Shown here: positions 35,403-44,333 of the stretch, piece after piece
Layout: each line of letters begins with the position of its first letter
Numbering within the stretch: the stretch's first letter is position 1
NCBI RefSeq assembly: GCF_019668465.1
Contig: NZ_AP024828.1
Coordinates: 1,178,001-1,242,000 of the forward strand
Direction: 5' to 3'
From: Mycobacterium senriense
GTDB lineage: Bacteria; Actinomycetota; Actinomycetes; Mycobacteriales; Mycobacteriaceae
DNA: 64,000 nt
The notes under the pieces: generated by a model
The model's database searches: none
What the model saw: the letters and a program-made list of their open reading frames with translations, nothing else
Told to the model about the DNA's origin: nothing
Program-made: the position numbers and the translations under genes

Positions 35403-36557
35403 CTACTTCTGGTAGGACAGCGCCCCGGTGCCCGCGAGCTTGCCGCCCTCGACGATCAGGTACTCGGGGCGGATGGGCTTGCCGGCGAACCAGCTCTCCA
35501 GGATTTCCCGGGTGCCGGCCGCATAACGCGCCTGGGCGGATAGCGTGGTGCCCGAAACATGCGGTGTCATAGCGTTATTCGGCATCGTCCGCCACGGATG
35601 GTCGGGCGGCGGCGGCTGCGGATACCACACGTCTCCGGCGTAGCCCGCGAGCTGACCGGACTTCAGGGCGGCCGCGATCGCCTCCGGCACCGTCTCCTCG
35701 GCGCGGGCCGTGTTGACGATGTAGGAGCCGCGGCGCATGGTCGCGATCAGCTGCTCGTTGAACATCCGGCGGGTGTCGTCGTACAGCGGCGAGTGGACGG
35801 ACACCACGTCGACCGCCTGCACCAGCGACTCGACCGTGGGGTGAAACGTGACGTTGAGTTGTTTCTCGGCTTCCGGTGTCAGCCGGCGGGTGTCGGTGTA
35901 GTGCAGGTTGACGTCGAACGGCGCCAGCCGGCGCAGCACGGCACGCCCGATCCGGCCGGCCGCGATCAACCCGACGTCCATCCCCTCCAGGTCGTAGGCG
36001 CGCTGGGCGCAATCGGCGATGTTCCAGCCGCCTTCGGCCGCCCACCGGTGTGACGGCACGAAATTGCGCACCAGCGCCAGGATCTGCATCACCGTGTGCT
36101 CGGCGACGCTGATGCTGTTGCTGTACGTCACCTCGGCCACGGTGATCCCGCGCTGCTGGGCCGCGTCCAGGTCGACATGATCGGAGCCGATGCCCGCGGT
36201 CAGCGCCAGCTTGAGCCTGGGGGCGCGGGCGATGCGTTCCGCGGTCAGGTAGGCAGGCCAAAACGGCTGGGAGATCACGACTTCCGCGTCGGCCAGCTCA
36301 CGCTCGAATTCCGAGTCGGGGCCGTACTTGTCCGACGTGACCACCAATTCGTGGCCCGCGTCTTCGAAGAACTGGCGCAGGCCCAGGGCACCCGAGACAC
36401 AGCCGAGCAGCTCGCCGGGGGCGAAGTCGATCTTCGACGGGGTCGGCACGGTGCTGCCGTCGGGGTATCCCCGGATGGTCGGGATGCTGTCGCGCGCGTA
36501 GGTCGGTGGGTACCCGTCGACGGGGTCGGGATAGAGCACCATCACACACTTGGACAT
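35403..36557 (-). CDS. fdh: NAD-dependent formate dehydrogenase
   Basis: 384-residue D-2-hydroxyacid dehydrogenase-fold enzyme oxidising formate to CO2 with NAD+. It follows the metal-free Pseudomonas-type FDH closely: Y-S-N-S-I-S-V-A-E-H (substrate asparagine), G-L-I-A-A-G-R-I-G for NAD near residue 200, an aspartate in Y-T-D-T-R-R that selects NAD+, N-T-A-R-A-E with the catalytic arginine and P-H-V-S-G with the catalytic histidine. The ATG at 36557 has AAGGAG upstream. It lies downstream of a LysR gene on the same strand, in a block absent from the M. tuberculosis order. Confidence 0.92.
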   Translation of the reverse strand: MSKCVMVLYPDPVDGYPPTYARDSIPTIRGYPDGSTVPTPSKIDFAPGELLGCVSGALGLRQFFEDAGHELVVTSDKYGPDSEFERELADAEVVISQPFWPAYLTAERIARAPRLKLALTAGIGSDHVDLDAAQQRGITVAEVTYSNSISVAEHTVMQILALVRNFVPSHRWAAEGGWNIADCAQRAYDLEGMDVGLIAAGRIGRAVLRRLAPFDVNLHYTDTRRLTPEAEKQLNVTFHPTVESLVQAVDVVSVHSPLYDDTRRMFNEQLIATMRRGSYIVNTARAEETVPEAIAAALKSGQLAGYAGDVWYPQPPPPDHPWRTMPNNAMTPHVSGTTLSAQARYAAGTREILESWFAGKPIRPEYLIVEGGKLAGTGALSYQK

Positions 36558-36662
36558 TCGAATTCTCCTTAAACCGGCGATCACGCCCAGTATCGGAGCG
36601 CGCCCGCCGCGGTGTCCAAGACAGGATTCCGACCGGTTGATAGGCGGCGCCGATCAGCGCGG

Positions 36663-37574
36663 CTAGGAGAGCTCGCCCAGCGTCGCGCCGATGCGGGCCT
36701 CGCGCGCGGTCCGTCGCAGCGCGCGCGCCAGCAACGAGCCGGGCTCCGCCCGGTTGGTCACCAGTGCTATCAACGCGGTCACCGACGGGCGCCGCAGCCG
36801 CAGCACGCTCACCCCGGCCGGCACGCCCAGGGTGTGGATCCACGGTTGCGGCACGATGCTCGCCCACCGGCCGGTGCGAACGTGCGCGAACAGCGCGGCC
36901 ACGGAATCGGTTTCCAGCTGCGGGGTGACCTGCAGACCGTGGGTGGCCAACGCGTCGTCGATGACCCGGCGGCCCCGCATGCCCTGGGTCAGCAGGCACA
37001 GCGGCAACTGCACGGCGTCCGACCACGCCATCGTTTTCGCCTCGCCGCCAAGCAGTTCGGCGGCGGCGATGAGCACCGGCTGCTCGTGGTACAGCGGGGT
37101 GACCAGGAGATCGGCCGTGTCCTGTTGGTCCGGATACAAGATGCCCGCGTCCAATTCGAACTTGCGGACCCGCTCCACGATGCCGGCCGAGCGCAGGTTG
37201 ACCTCGAGTTGAACGCGCACCAACGGATGCGCCGCACAGAACGGATCCGTAAGCAGCGCAACGGTGGTCGAGGCGGCCGGCACCACGCCGAGCCGCAGTT
37301 CGCCGGTCAGGCCGGCCCGCAGCGCAGTGACCTCCTGTTTGAGGGCGTCGCGGTCGGCCAGAATGCGCCGCGCCCACGGCACCAGCCGCTCACCCTCCGG
37401 GGTGAGACCCTCGAACTTCTGACCGCGCCGCACCAGCGGGACGTTGAGTTCGGATTCAAGCTTGCGGATGGCTTCCGACAGCGCCGGCTGCGACACGTAA
37501 CAGGCGCTCGCGGCGCGCGCGAAGTGGCGCTCTTGAGCGAGCGCGACGAAGTACTCCAGCTGACGGAACAGCAT
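36663..37574 (-). CDS. LysR family transcriptional regulator
   Basis: 303-residue LysR-type regulator. The N-terminal winged helix is typical: R-Q-L-E-Y-F-V-A-L-A, then F-A-R-A-A-S-A-C-Y-V-S-Q-P-A-L-S-E-A-I-R-K-L-E. The co-inducer domain follows from residue 90 (E-L-R-L-G-V-V-P-A-A-S-T-T). An ATG five codons earlier (37589) is also possible. It precedes fdh by 105 bp in the same orientation, so control of fdh is likely but inferred; LysR genes are more often divergent from their targets. Confidence 0.88.
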   Translation of the reverse strand: MLFRQLEYFVALAQERHFARAASACYVSQPALSEAIRKLESELNVPLVRRGQKFEGLTPEGERLVPWARRILADRDALKQEVTALRAGLTGELRLGVVPAASTTVALLTDPFCAAHPLVRVQLEVNLRSAGIVERVRKFELDAGILYPDQQDTADLLVTPLYHEQPVLIAAAELLGGEAKTMAWSDAVQLPLCLLTQGMRGRRVIDDALATHGLQVTPQLETDSVAALFAHVRTGRWASIVPQPWIHTLGVPAGVSVLRLRRPSVTALIALVTNRAEPGSLLARALRRTAREARIGATLGELS

Positions 37575-37679
37575 GTGCCATTCGACCATGCCGCCGGCCG
37601 CTAGCGGGCACCCGTCTTGGTGACCGCAGCGGGTCAGCCATGGTTGGTGACGCCAGGCAGGATGCGAAGGAGGCGCACA

Positions 37680-37893
37680 GTGACGAAGCAATTCAAGCTC
37701 GGAGATCGCGTCAGATGGAACTCAGAAGCCGGCCAGGTCAGCCGGCGCCATCGTGAAAAAGCACACCCGCGACACCGAGTACCAAGGCCACAAACGGCAT
37801 TGCACGAAGGACGACCCGCAATACGAGATCAAAAGCGACAAAACCGACCACATCGCGATGCACAAAGGCGACGCCTTGGAGAAGATCGACTAG
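37680..37893 (+). pseudogene. DUF2945 (TUDOR-like) small protein gene with a +1 frameshift
   Basis: GTG start at 37680 after GAAGGAGG. The first 21 codons (V-T-K-Q-F-K-L-G-D-R-V-R-W-N-S-E-A-G-Q-V-S) match the DUF2945 family. After that the homology continues in another frame (G-A-I-V-K-K-H-T-R-D-T-E-Y-Q-G ... D-H-I-A-M-H-K-G-D-A-L-E-K-I-D, stop at 37891). An extra C at about 37743 explains the shift; without it a 70-residue protein results. The gene may be decayed or the base an error. Confidence 0.75.
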
Positions 37894-37992
37894 AACGAGC
37901 GCGACACTGCCGGCGGGCAAAACGCGCCGGCAAGGACACATCAGGCCACGAGACGGGGCAGTAGCCGCGACGCACCAGGTCATCCGGCACGC

Positions 37993-38364
37993 GTGGCACG
38001 CCCGCGCTGCCGGGCGGAAGTGGTCGACCCACGGCGTCGCGCGGTCGGGCATTTCGCGGCCGACCCGATTCGTCGCGATCACGCTCCGCCAACGGTCAAC
38101 TCCTGCGGCGACGAATGCGTCTACATCAAGGCCGGGGTGGGCGGCAGCCAGGCGCGGCTGGTCGACGGCCAATGGGTCCTGGACACGATGAACAACGTCA
38201 CCTGCTCCGACGGCGCCTACGTCCTCTACGCCACCAACTCGCACTTGACGTGGGACCCGAATACCCTTGCGGGCACGGCAGAACACACGTATCTGATCCC
38301 GGCCTGCGGGCATCCGGCGGGCTACTCGTACACCGACCAGATACAGATCAAGCAGTCGTCCTGA
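37993..38364 (+). pseudogene. 5'-truncated gene for a secreted mycobacterial protein
   Basis: From about 38092 the frame encodes a compact cysteine-containing domain (V-N-S-C-G-D-E-C-V-Y-I-K ... T-W-D-P-N-T-L-A-G-T ... Y-L-I-P-A-C-G-H-P-A-G-Y) resembling the C-terminal extracytoplasmic domain seen in mycobacterial secreted or Ser/Thr-kinase-linked proteins. Upstream codons back to the GTG at 37993 are arginine-rich without a signal peptide or homology, so the N-terminus appears to be lost. The 100 bp before it hold no gene. The remnant borders the accessory block. Confidence 0.5.
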
Positions 38365-38386
38365 GCCGGGCCGCCGGGCTCGGCCG

Positions 38387-40033
38387 TTACAGCGTTTCGT
38401 CCAGCTCGCCGAGGCGGTCGGTCAACCGCAGATTCTCGGAGTAGTCGACCGGGCAACTGATCAGCGAGACGCCGTCGTCGTCGAGCGCGGTCCGCAGCGT
38501 CGGCAGCAGCTCCTCGGCGCTGTTGATCCGATATCCCTTGGCGCCGAAGCTTTCCGCGTACTTGATGATGTCGGGGTTGCCGAACTTCACGTAGTGATGC
38601 TCGCCGAGCTCGAGGTCCATCTTCCATTCGATGAGGCCGTAACCGCCGTCCTCCCAGATCAGCACCACCAGCGGGATGCGCTCGCGCACGGCGGTCTCGA
38701 TCTCCTGCGAGTTCATCAGGAACGCGCCGTCGCCGACGACGGCCAGCACCTTGCAATCCGGCTGCGCCAACTTGACACCCAGCGCCCCAGGCAGGGCAAA
38801 ACTCATGGTGGACAACCCGTTTGAGATCAGGCAGGTGTTCCGCTCGTACGTCGGGTAGAGCCGGGCCATCCACATCTTGGTGGCGCCGGTGTCGACCAGC
38901 ACGATGTCACTGCGGCCCAGGGCGGCGCGGGTGTCGGCGACCACCCGCGCCGGCGCCAGCGGATAGCGCGAATCCTCTTGACCCCGTGCGAATTCCTCGG
39001 CCAACAGGCCCGAGCCGGGCACTTCGGCGGCGTGATTGAAGGTGTGGCCGGACAGCGCGTCGGTCAGGGCGTTCAGCGAATCGCTGATGTCACCGATGAT
39101 CCCCACGTCTACCGAGTAGTGCGCGTCGACCTCCGCCGGGAACCGGTGAATATGGATGATCTTCTTGTCGGCCTGCGGGTTGATCCGCACCGGGTCGAAC
39201 TCCTGCAACTCGTAGCCGACGGCGATGACGGCGTCGGCGTTGTCGAACCCGAAGTTGACGTAGTCGTGCCGCATGAAGCCCAGCGTGCCGATGCTGTTGG
39301 GGTGGTCGTCGGGCATGACGCCCTTGCCGTGGAAGGTGTTGGCCACCTGGATGCCGAACTCTTCGGAGAAGCGCACCAGGGCTTTGGTGGCGTCGGCGCG
39401 CGCGGCGCCATGCCCGGCCAGCACCACCGGGCGCTTCGCGCCGCGCAGGACGTCGACGGCGCGCGCCACCTGGCGGGGGGCCGGGGCGTCGGGGCGGACG
39501 ACGTTGCGCGGCAACGGTCGCAGGTCGTAGTCGGCCTCGTCGGCGTCGATGTGCTCGGGCACCGCAAGGTAGACCGCGGCCGGGCGTTCCGCCTCGGAGA
39601 CTTTGAACGCCTTGCGCACCATCTCGGGGATGGCGCGCGCGGTCGGGATGCCCGCCGCCCACCGGGTGATCGGGGCGAACATCGACACCAGGTCGACGTA
39701 CTGGTGGGACTCCTTGAACTCCCGGTCGTGACCCACCTGCGCGGAGATGGCGACCAGCGGGGTGCTGTTGGTGGTGGCGTCGGCCACCCCGAGCTGCATG
39801 TTGATCGCGCCGGGCCCCAGCGTCGCCGACACCACCGCCGCGCGCCCGGTGACCCTGCCGTACATCTCGGCCATGAAGGAGGCGGCCTGCTCGTGCCGGG
39901 TCAGCACGTAGCGGATGTGTGATGCCGCCAGCGCCTGCACGAACCGGATGTTCTCCTCGCCGGGCACCCCGAATACGACGGAAACACCCTCGTTTTCCAG
40001 GCACTTGACGATCAGCTCAGCGGCTTTGCTCAT
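38387..40033 (-). CDS. Acetolactate synthase-like ThDP enzyme
   Basis: 548-residue thiamine-diphosphate enzyme of the acetolactate synthase group. The catalytic glutamate lies in L-T-R-H-E-Q-A near residue 47. The ThDP/Mg motif starts V-V-G-D-G-A-F near 435 and ends E-D-G-G-Y-G-L. The C-terminal C-P-V-D-Y-S-E-N-L-R-L and overall length resemble the catabolic (AlsS) type, which joins two pyruvates to acetolactate. No acetolactate decarboxylase or ilvN neighbour is present, so another 2-oxo-acid substrate is possible. Divergent from gabD1. Not found at this place in M. tuberculosis. Confidence 0.82.
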   Translation of the reverse strand: MSKAAELIVKCLENEGVSVVFGVPGEENIRFVQALAASHIRYVLTRHEQAASFMAEMYGRVTGRAAVVSATLGPGAINMQLGVADATTNSTPLVAISAQVGHDREFKESHQYVDLVSMFAPITRWAAGIPTARAIPEMVRKAFKVSEAERPAAVYLAVPEHIDADEADYDLRPLPRNVVRPDAPAPRQVARAVDVLRGAKRPVVLAGHGAARADATKALVRFSEEFGIQVANTFHGKGVMPDDHPNSIGTLGFMRHDYVNFGFDNADAVIAVGYELQEFDPVRINPQADKKIIHIHRFPAEVDAHYSVDVGIIGDISDSLNALTDALSGHTFNHAAEVPGSGLLAEEFARGQEDSRYPLAPARVVADTRAALGRSDIVLVDTGATKMWMARLYPTYERNTCLISNGLSTMSFALPGALGVKLAQPDCKVLAVVGDGAFLMNSQEIETAVRERIPLVVLIWEDGGYGLIEWKMDLELGEHHYVKFGNPDIIKYAESFGAKGYRINSAEELLPTLRTALDDDGVSLISCPVDYSENLRLTDRLGELDETL

Positions 40034-40123
40034 CCGACACCTCCCTTAGGGGAACGATAGTGGCAGGCTAGGTGTTGGACTTGCAGCCACTAAGCAACAC
40101 GAACCCGATGAAGGAGGGCCGAC

Positions 40124-41542
40124 GTGCCCATCGCCACCATTAATCCGGCTACCGGCGAGACAGTGAAGACCTTCACCCCGGCCACCGACCAAGAAGTCGA
40201 CGCCGCGATTGCCCGTGCCTACGAACGCTTCCTCGACTACCGCCACAACACCACGTTTGCCCAGCGCGCCCAGTGGGCAAACGCGACCGCCGACCTGCTG
40301 GAGGCGGAGGCCGACGATGTCGCCGCCATGATGACGCAGGAGATGGGCAAGACGCTGAAGTCCGCCAAGGCGGAAACGCTTAAGTGCGCCAAGGGTTTTC
40401 GTTACTACGCTGAAAACGCCGAGCGGCTGCTGGCCGACGAGCCGGCCGACGCCGAGGCGGTGGGCGCGAAGAAGGCCTACACCCGGTATCAACCGCTGGG
40501 CGTGGTGCTGGCCGTAATGCCGTGGAACTTCCCGCTGTGGCAGGCCGTGCGGTTCGCCGCGCCGGCGCTGATGGCCGGCAACGTCGGCATCCTCAAGCAC
40601 GCGTCGAACGTTCCCCAGAGCGCGCTCTACCTCGCCGACGTCATCGCCCGCGGTGGCTTCCCGGAGGGGTGTTTCCAAACCCTGCTCGTCTCGTCCAGCG
40701 CGGTCGAGCGCATCCTGCGCGATCCCCGCGTCGCGGCGGCCACCCTGACCGGCAGCGAACCGGCCGGCCAATCGGTGGCGGCCATCGCCGGCGACGAGAT
40801 CAAGCCGACCGTGCTCGAGCTCGGCGGCAGCGACCCGTTCATCGTGATGCCGTCGGCCGACTTGGACGAGGCCGCCAAGACCGCGGTCACCGCCCGGGTG
40901 CAGAACAACGGCCAGTCCTGCATCGCCGCAAAGCGGTTCATCGTCCACACCGACATCTACGACGCGTTCGTCGACAAGTTCACCAAGCAGATGGAGGCGC
41001 TGACCGTCGGCGACCCGACCGACCCGGACACCGACGTAGGCCCGTTGGCCACCGAGTCGGGCCGCGACGAGATCGCCAAGCAGGTCGACGACGCCGCCGC
41101 GGCGGGAGCCAAGATCCGGCTCGGCGGCAAGCCCATCGACCGGCCGGGGTGGTACTACCCGCCGACGGTGGTCACCGACATCACCAAGGACATGGCCCTG
41201 TACACCGAGGAGGTGTTCGGCCCGGTCGCGTCGATGTACCGGGCGGCCGACATCGACGAGGCCATCGAGATCGCCAACGCGACCACGTTCGGCCTGGGGT
41301 CCAACGCGTGGACCAACGACGAGGCCGAGCAGCAGCGCTTCATCGACGACATCGAGGCCGGCCAGGTCTTCATCAACGGAATGACGGTGTCCTATCCCGA
41401 ACTGGGGTTCGGCGGCGTCAAGCGGTCCGGCTATGGACGCGAGCTCGCGGGCCTGGGCATCCGGGCGTTCGTCAACGCCAAGACCGTGTGGGTCGGGGAA
41501 ACCGAGAGCGGCTCCTCGGCCGGCGACAACAAGGTCGAGTGA
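40124..41542 (+). CDS. gabD1: Succinate-semialdehyde dehydrogenase GabD1
   Basis: 472-residue NAD(P)-dependent aldehyde dehydrogenase oxidising succinate semialdehyde to succinate, part of the variant TCA route of mycobacteria. Visible are the cofactor region M-P-W-N-F-P-L-W-Q near residue 130, the general-base glutamate in L-E-L-G-G-S-D-P near 230 and the catalytic cysteine in N-N-G-Q-S-C-I-A-A near 265. GTG start with GAAGGAGG upstream. Syntenic with Rv0234c. Confidence 0.92.
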   Translation: MPIATINPATGETVKTFTPATDQEVDAAIARAYERFLDYRHNTTFAQRAQWANATADLLEAEADDVAAMMTQEMGKTLKSAKAETLKCAKGFRYYAENAERLLADEPADAEAVGAKKAYTRYQPLGVVLAVMPWNFPLWQAVRFAAPALMAGNVGILKHASNVPQSALYLADVIARGGFPEGCFQTLLVSSSAVERILRDPRVAAATLTGSEPAGQSVAAIAGDEIKPTVLELGGSDPFIVMPSADLDEAAKTAVTARVQNNGQSCIAAKRFIVHTDIYDAFVDKFTKQMEALTVGDPTDPDTDVGPLATESGRDEIAKQVDDAAAAGAKIRLGGKPIDRPGWYYPPTVVTDITKDMALYTEEVFGPVASMYRAADIDEAIEIANATTFGLGSNAWTNDEAEQQRFIDDIEAGQVFINGMTVSYPELGFGGVKRSGYGRELAGLGIRAFVNAKTVWVGETESGSSAGDNKVE

Positions 41543-41555
41543 GCCGAGTCGCCGG

Positions 41556-42497
41556 CTAAGCGGAGGCCCCGGCCAGCAGCTTCTCGTCCTCCTCGGCGAA
41601 GGTGTCCTCGAGCTGCACTGGCGTGTAGTCGAGGTCGATCTCGCCGACGGGGCGGCCTCGGGCGCTGGCGATGGTGCCGAAGCGCCGCATCCCCTTGTCG
41701 GAGGCGTACTGCATGAACTCGTCCACCGACAGGCCGAACGGCATCGGGTCGTAGAGGGCGAAGCCTTCCTCGATCAGGCGCAGACCGAGCGGCATCAGCT
41801 CGTTCATCCGCGTTTCGAAGACGCCCCAGTTGGCGTCGTCGGCGGCGACGTGGCGCCGGCAGGTGAAGGTGCCCCAGGCCATGTGCCGTCGCTCGTCATC
41901 GCCGATGCGCCGCACCAGCTCCTGCATGCCGGGCAGGATGCCGCGCTCCACGCAGATCTTGTGCCAGCCGAAGTAACCGGTCAGCGCGAGCATGCCCTCA
42001 ACCATGTGGTTATACGTGACCGACGCCCGCACCTGGGCGGCCGGCGACGGATCGACCGTCAGCGCGTTCAGGCACTCCGGCAGCTCGTCGTAGAAGATCG
42101 TGCGGTAGGTCGGGACGTCCTCGAGGTAGTCGTGCAGGTCCTCGGTGATGCCGACGGCGTCGAGCCACATGCGGAACACCTGCACGTGCTTGGCCTCCTC
42201 GAAGGCGAACTGCGTCAGATACATCTCGTCGCCGAGCCGGCCTTCGGCCCGCATCGCGGCCATGAACGGCTGGATGTCCTGGGTCACCGACTCCTCGCCG
42301 GCGATGAACTCGGCGCACAGCCGGGTCGCATAGCTGCGTTCGTCGTCGGTGAGCCGTTCCCAGTCCTCGCGATCGCGGGAGAAGTCGATGTCGGCCGGAT
42401 TCCAGAACTTCGCGTTGCCGCCCGCAAACAGCTTGAGCGGCAGGCTGTCCCAGTTGAGACCGCCCTCGGCCATCGAGGCGATTCGGGTGCGATTCAT
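41556..42497 (-). CDS. nrdB: R2-like ligand-binding oxidase (R2lox)
   Basis: 313-residue ferritin-like oxidase with a Mn/Fe cofactor, formerly named NrdB; it is not a ribonucleotide reductase subunit. All the functional residues fall at the M. tuberculosis positions: E68, E101, H104, E167, E202 and H205 as ligands and V71/Y162 as the Val-Tyr ether crosslink pair. It binds a long-chain fatty acid-like ligand. Its start overlaps the stop of the TetR gene upstream by 4 bp, so the two are one operon. Syntenic with Rv0233. Confidence 0.95.
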   Translation of the reverse strand: MNRTRIASMAEGGLNWDSLPLKLFAGGNAKFWNPADIDFSRDREDWERLTDDERSYATRLCAEFIAGEESVTQDIQPFMAAMRAEGRLGDEMYLTQFAFEEAKHVQVFRMWLDAVGITEDLHDYLEDVPTYRTIFYDELPECLNALTVDPSPAAQVRASVTYNHMVEGMLALTGYFGWHKICVERGILPGMQELVRRIGDDERRHMAWGTFTCRRHVAADDANWGVFETRMNELMPLGLRLIEEGFALYDPMPFGLSVDEFMQYASDKGMRRFGTIASARGRPVGEIDLDYTPVQLEDTFAEEDEKLLAGASA

Positions 42498-43189
42498 GTG
42501 ACCTCCTCAGATCGTTTGGGGGCTGAGCTGATTGGCGGGGTGTTCGGCGCAGCCGAGAACGCGGCCGCAAGCACGGCGACGAGCCTGCGCACGGCCAGCG
42601 CCGGCTGTTCCGGGGTGGGCTCGTCGAGCCCCAGAATCGGATCAAGGCCGCGCATGTACGGCGCCAGCGCCAAGTGCGGAAAGATCAACAGCAGCAACGA
42701 CAACAGCGCGTCGGTGTCGGAATCCGCACGCAGGTCACCGCGGACGTGCGCGTCGCGGACGAGCGGGCGCATCACTTCCAGGTAGTGCCGGTGGATGACG
42801 TTCTGCACGCTGACGCGGGCTTCGGTGTCGACTTCCAGGGTCGCCGCGGCGTGCAGCGCGCGTTCGTGCGGATGGTCCGCGAAGTAGGCCACCCACGCGT
42901 CGAGCCAGTCGGTGAGGAAGTCGAAGAAGGGCCGGCTCGGGTCGAGTTCACGGATGCGGTCTTCCATGTAGGCACGCACCCGCTGGCTGCCGATGTCGGC
43001 GATGAACGCGTACAGGCCACGCTTGTCGGCGAAGTACTGGAACAGGCTGCCCTTGGCGACCCCGGCGCGGCGGGCGATGACGTTCAGGCTGCCCCGGGAG
43101 AACCCGTGCGCCCCGAACTCGGCCTCGGCTGCCTCGATGATCGCCGCGCGGCGAGCGGGATCGACGCGCGCCCAGGTGACCGTTGGCAA
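42494..43189 (-). CDS. TetR family regulator upstream of R2lox (Rv0232 orthologue), TTG start
   Basis: 231-residue TetR protein with a typical HTH ([16 protein letters not shown] then [19 protein letters not shown]). Translation starts at TTG 43189, five bases after a full AGGAGG. The stop overlaps the R2lox start (ATGA), so they are translationally coupled. A perfect 19-bp inverted repeat 16 bp before its start is the probable operator for autoregulation and control of R2lox. Confidence 0.92.
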   Translation of the reverse strand: MPTVTWARVDPARRAAIIEAAEAEFGAHGFSRGSLNVIARRAGVAKGSLFQYFADKRGLYAFIADIGSQRVRAYMEDRIRELDPSRPFFDFLTDWLDAWVAYFADHPHERALHAAATLEVDTEARVSVQNVIHRHYLEVMRPLVRDAHVRGDLRADSDTDALLSLLLLIFPHLALAPYMRGLDPILGLDEPTPEQPALAVRRLVAVLAAAFSAAPNTPPISSAPKRSEEVT

Positions 43190-43205
43190 TGCCGCCTCCT
43201 ATGGT

Positions 43206-43224
43206 GAATGACCACTGGTCATTC
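43206..43224. promoter_or_regulatory. Probable operator of the R2lox-linked TetR
   Basis: GAATGACCACTGGTCATTC: perfect 9-base arms about a central C, between the divergent TetR-R2lox operon and the DUF5996 gene. Sequence form and position are those of a TetR operator. Confidence 0.72.
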
Positions 43225-43339
43225 TACTGTGAGCCACGCCACAGTCAAGGGCGCCAGGGGCGGTCTCCTCGGCGGACGAGCACTATCGGTGATAGCGGCC
43301 CAGTGAAAACCGGACGCCGACCAAAGCCGAGGAGTGATC

Positions 43340-44287
43340 GTGACGACGCACCACGACAGCATTGCGTGGCCGAGCCTGCGGGTGGACGACTGGGCTCCAA
43401 CGAGGCAGACACTGCACATGTGGGCTCAGATTGTCGGCAAGGTCCGGCTGGCCCATTCGCCGTTGGTCAACCACTGGTGGCAGGTCACCTCGTATGTGAC
43501 CCCGCGCGGTTTGACGACGTCGGCGATCCCGTATGGGACAGCGATCTTCGATATGGAGTTCGATTTCATCGACCACGTGCTGATGATCCGCGGCAGCACC
43601 GGTGCGACCCGCAGCGTGCGCCTGGAACCGAAATCGGTGGCCGAGTTCTACTCGCAGACGATGCGGGCACTCGACGAGCTGGGTTTCTCGACGCGCATCC
43701 AAGCGCACCCCAACGAGGTAGACCCGGCCCTGCCGTTCGCCGAAGATGTCGAACACGCGTCGTACGACCCTGATGCGGCGAACCTGTTCTGGCGCCAGCT
43801 GCTTGCTGCGAACCGCGTGCTCGGCCAGTTTCGGTCCCGGTTCATGGGTAAGGTAAGTCCGGTCCATTTCTTTTGGGGTGCAATGGATCTCGCATGCACC
43901 AGATTTTCCGGGCGGGGTGCACCCCGCCACCCGGGCGGCGCACCCAACTGCGGAGACTGGGTGATGGCCGAAGGCTACTCGCGAGAACTGAGCAGCTGTG
44001 GATTCTTTCCCGGCGGGGGTGACGAGGGCGCTTTCTACGCGTACGCCTACCCCGAACCCGACGGCTTCGCCGACTACCCGGTCGGACCCGACGAGGCGGG
44101 CTACGACAAGGATCTCGGTGAATACCTGTTGCCGTACGAGGCGGTGCGGCAGGTAACCGACCCCGACCGGACTCTTCTCGGGTTCTTGCAGGACACCTAC
44201 GAAGCGGCCGCGGTGCATGGCGGGTGGGACCGCGCTGCGCTTGAAGACGACCCTGATCGCTGGAAGGCCTATCAAACTCGCGCATGA
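43340..44287 (+). CDS. DUF5996 family protein
   Basis: 315-residue protein of the DUF5996 family, function unknown. The GTG at 43340 has GAGGAG five bases upstream; a GTG at 43334 overlaps that site and is rejected. Conserved-looking parts: W-P-S-L-x-V-D-D-W near residue 10, K-V-R-L-A-H-S-P-L-V-N-H-W-W-Q near 35, V-H-F-F-W-G-A-M-D-L-A-C-T-R-F-S-G-R near 178 and Y-S-R-E-L-S-S-C-G-F-F-P-G-G near 215. Rich in aromatic and histidine residues, no signal peptide, so probably a cytosolic enzyme. Divergent from the TetR-R2lox operon and perhaps under the same operator. Confidence 0.8.
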   Translation: MTTHHDSIAWPSLRVDDWAPTRQTLHMWAQIVGKVRLAHSPLVNHWWQVTSYVTPRGLTTSAIPYGTAIFDMEFDFIDHVLMIRGSTGATRSVRLEPKSVAEFYSQTMRALDELGFSTRIQAHPNEVDPALPFAEDVEHASYDPDAANLFWRQLLAANRVLGQFRSRFMGKVSPVHFFWGAMDLACTRFSGRGAPRHPGGAPNCGDWVMAEGYSRELSSCGFFPGGGDEGAFYAYAYPEPDGFADYPVGPDEAGYDKDLGEYLLPYEAVRQVTDPDRTLLGFLQDTYEAAAVHGGWDRAALEDDPDRWKAYQTRA

Positions 44288-44333
44288 CGCGTTTGCCGCA
44301 GGGCGCCGGGAGTTCCTCGAGCGGCGGCGAACG

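Noticed and set aside
37738..38313. 191-codon open frame on the reverse strand over the two gene remnants
   Set aside because: It is antisense to recognisable DUF2945 and secreted-protein sequence and has no homology of its own.
40040..40105. AGTGGC/GCCACT arms between the acetolactate-synthase-like gene and gabD1
   Set aside because: Short arms with a spacer over 20 bases; easily found by chance in this base composition.
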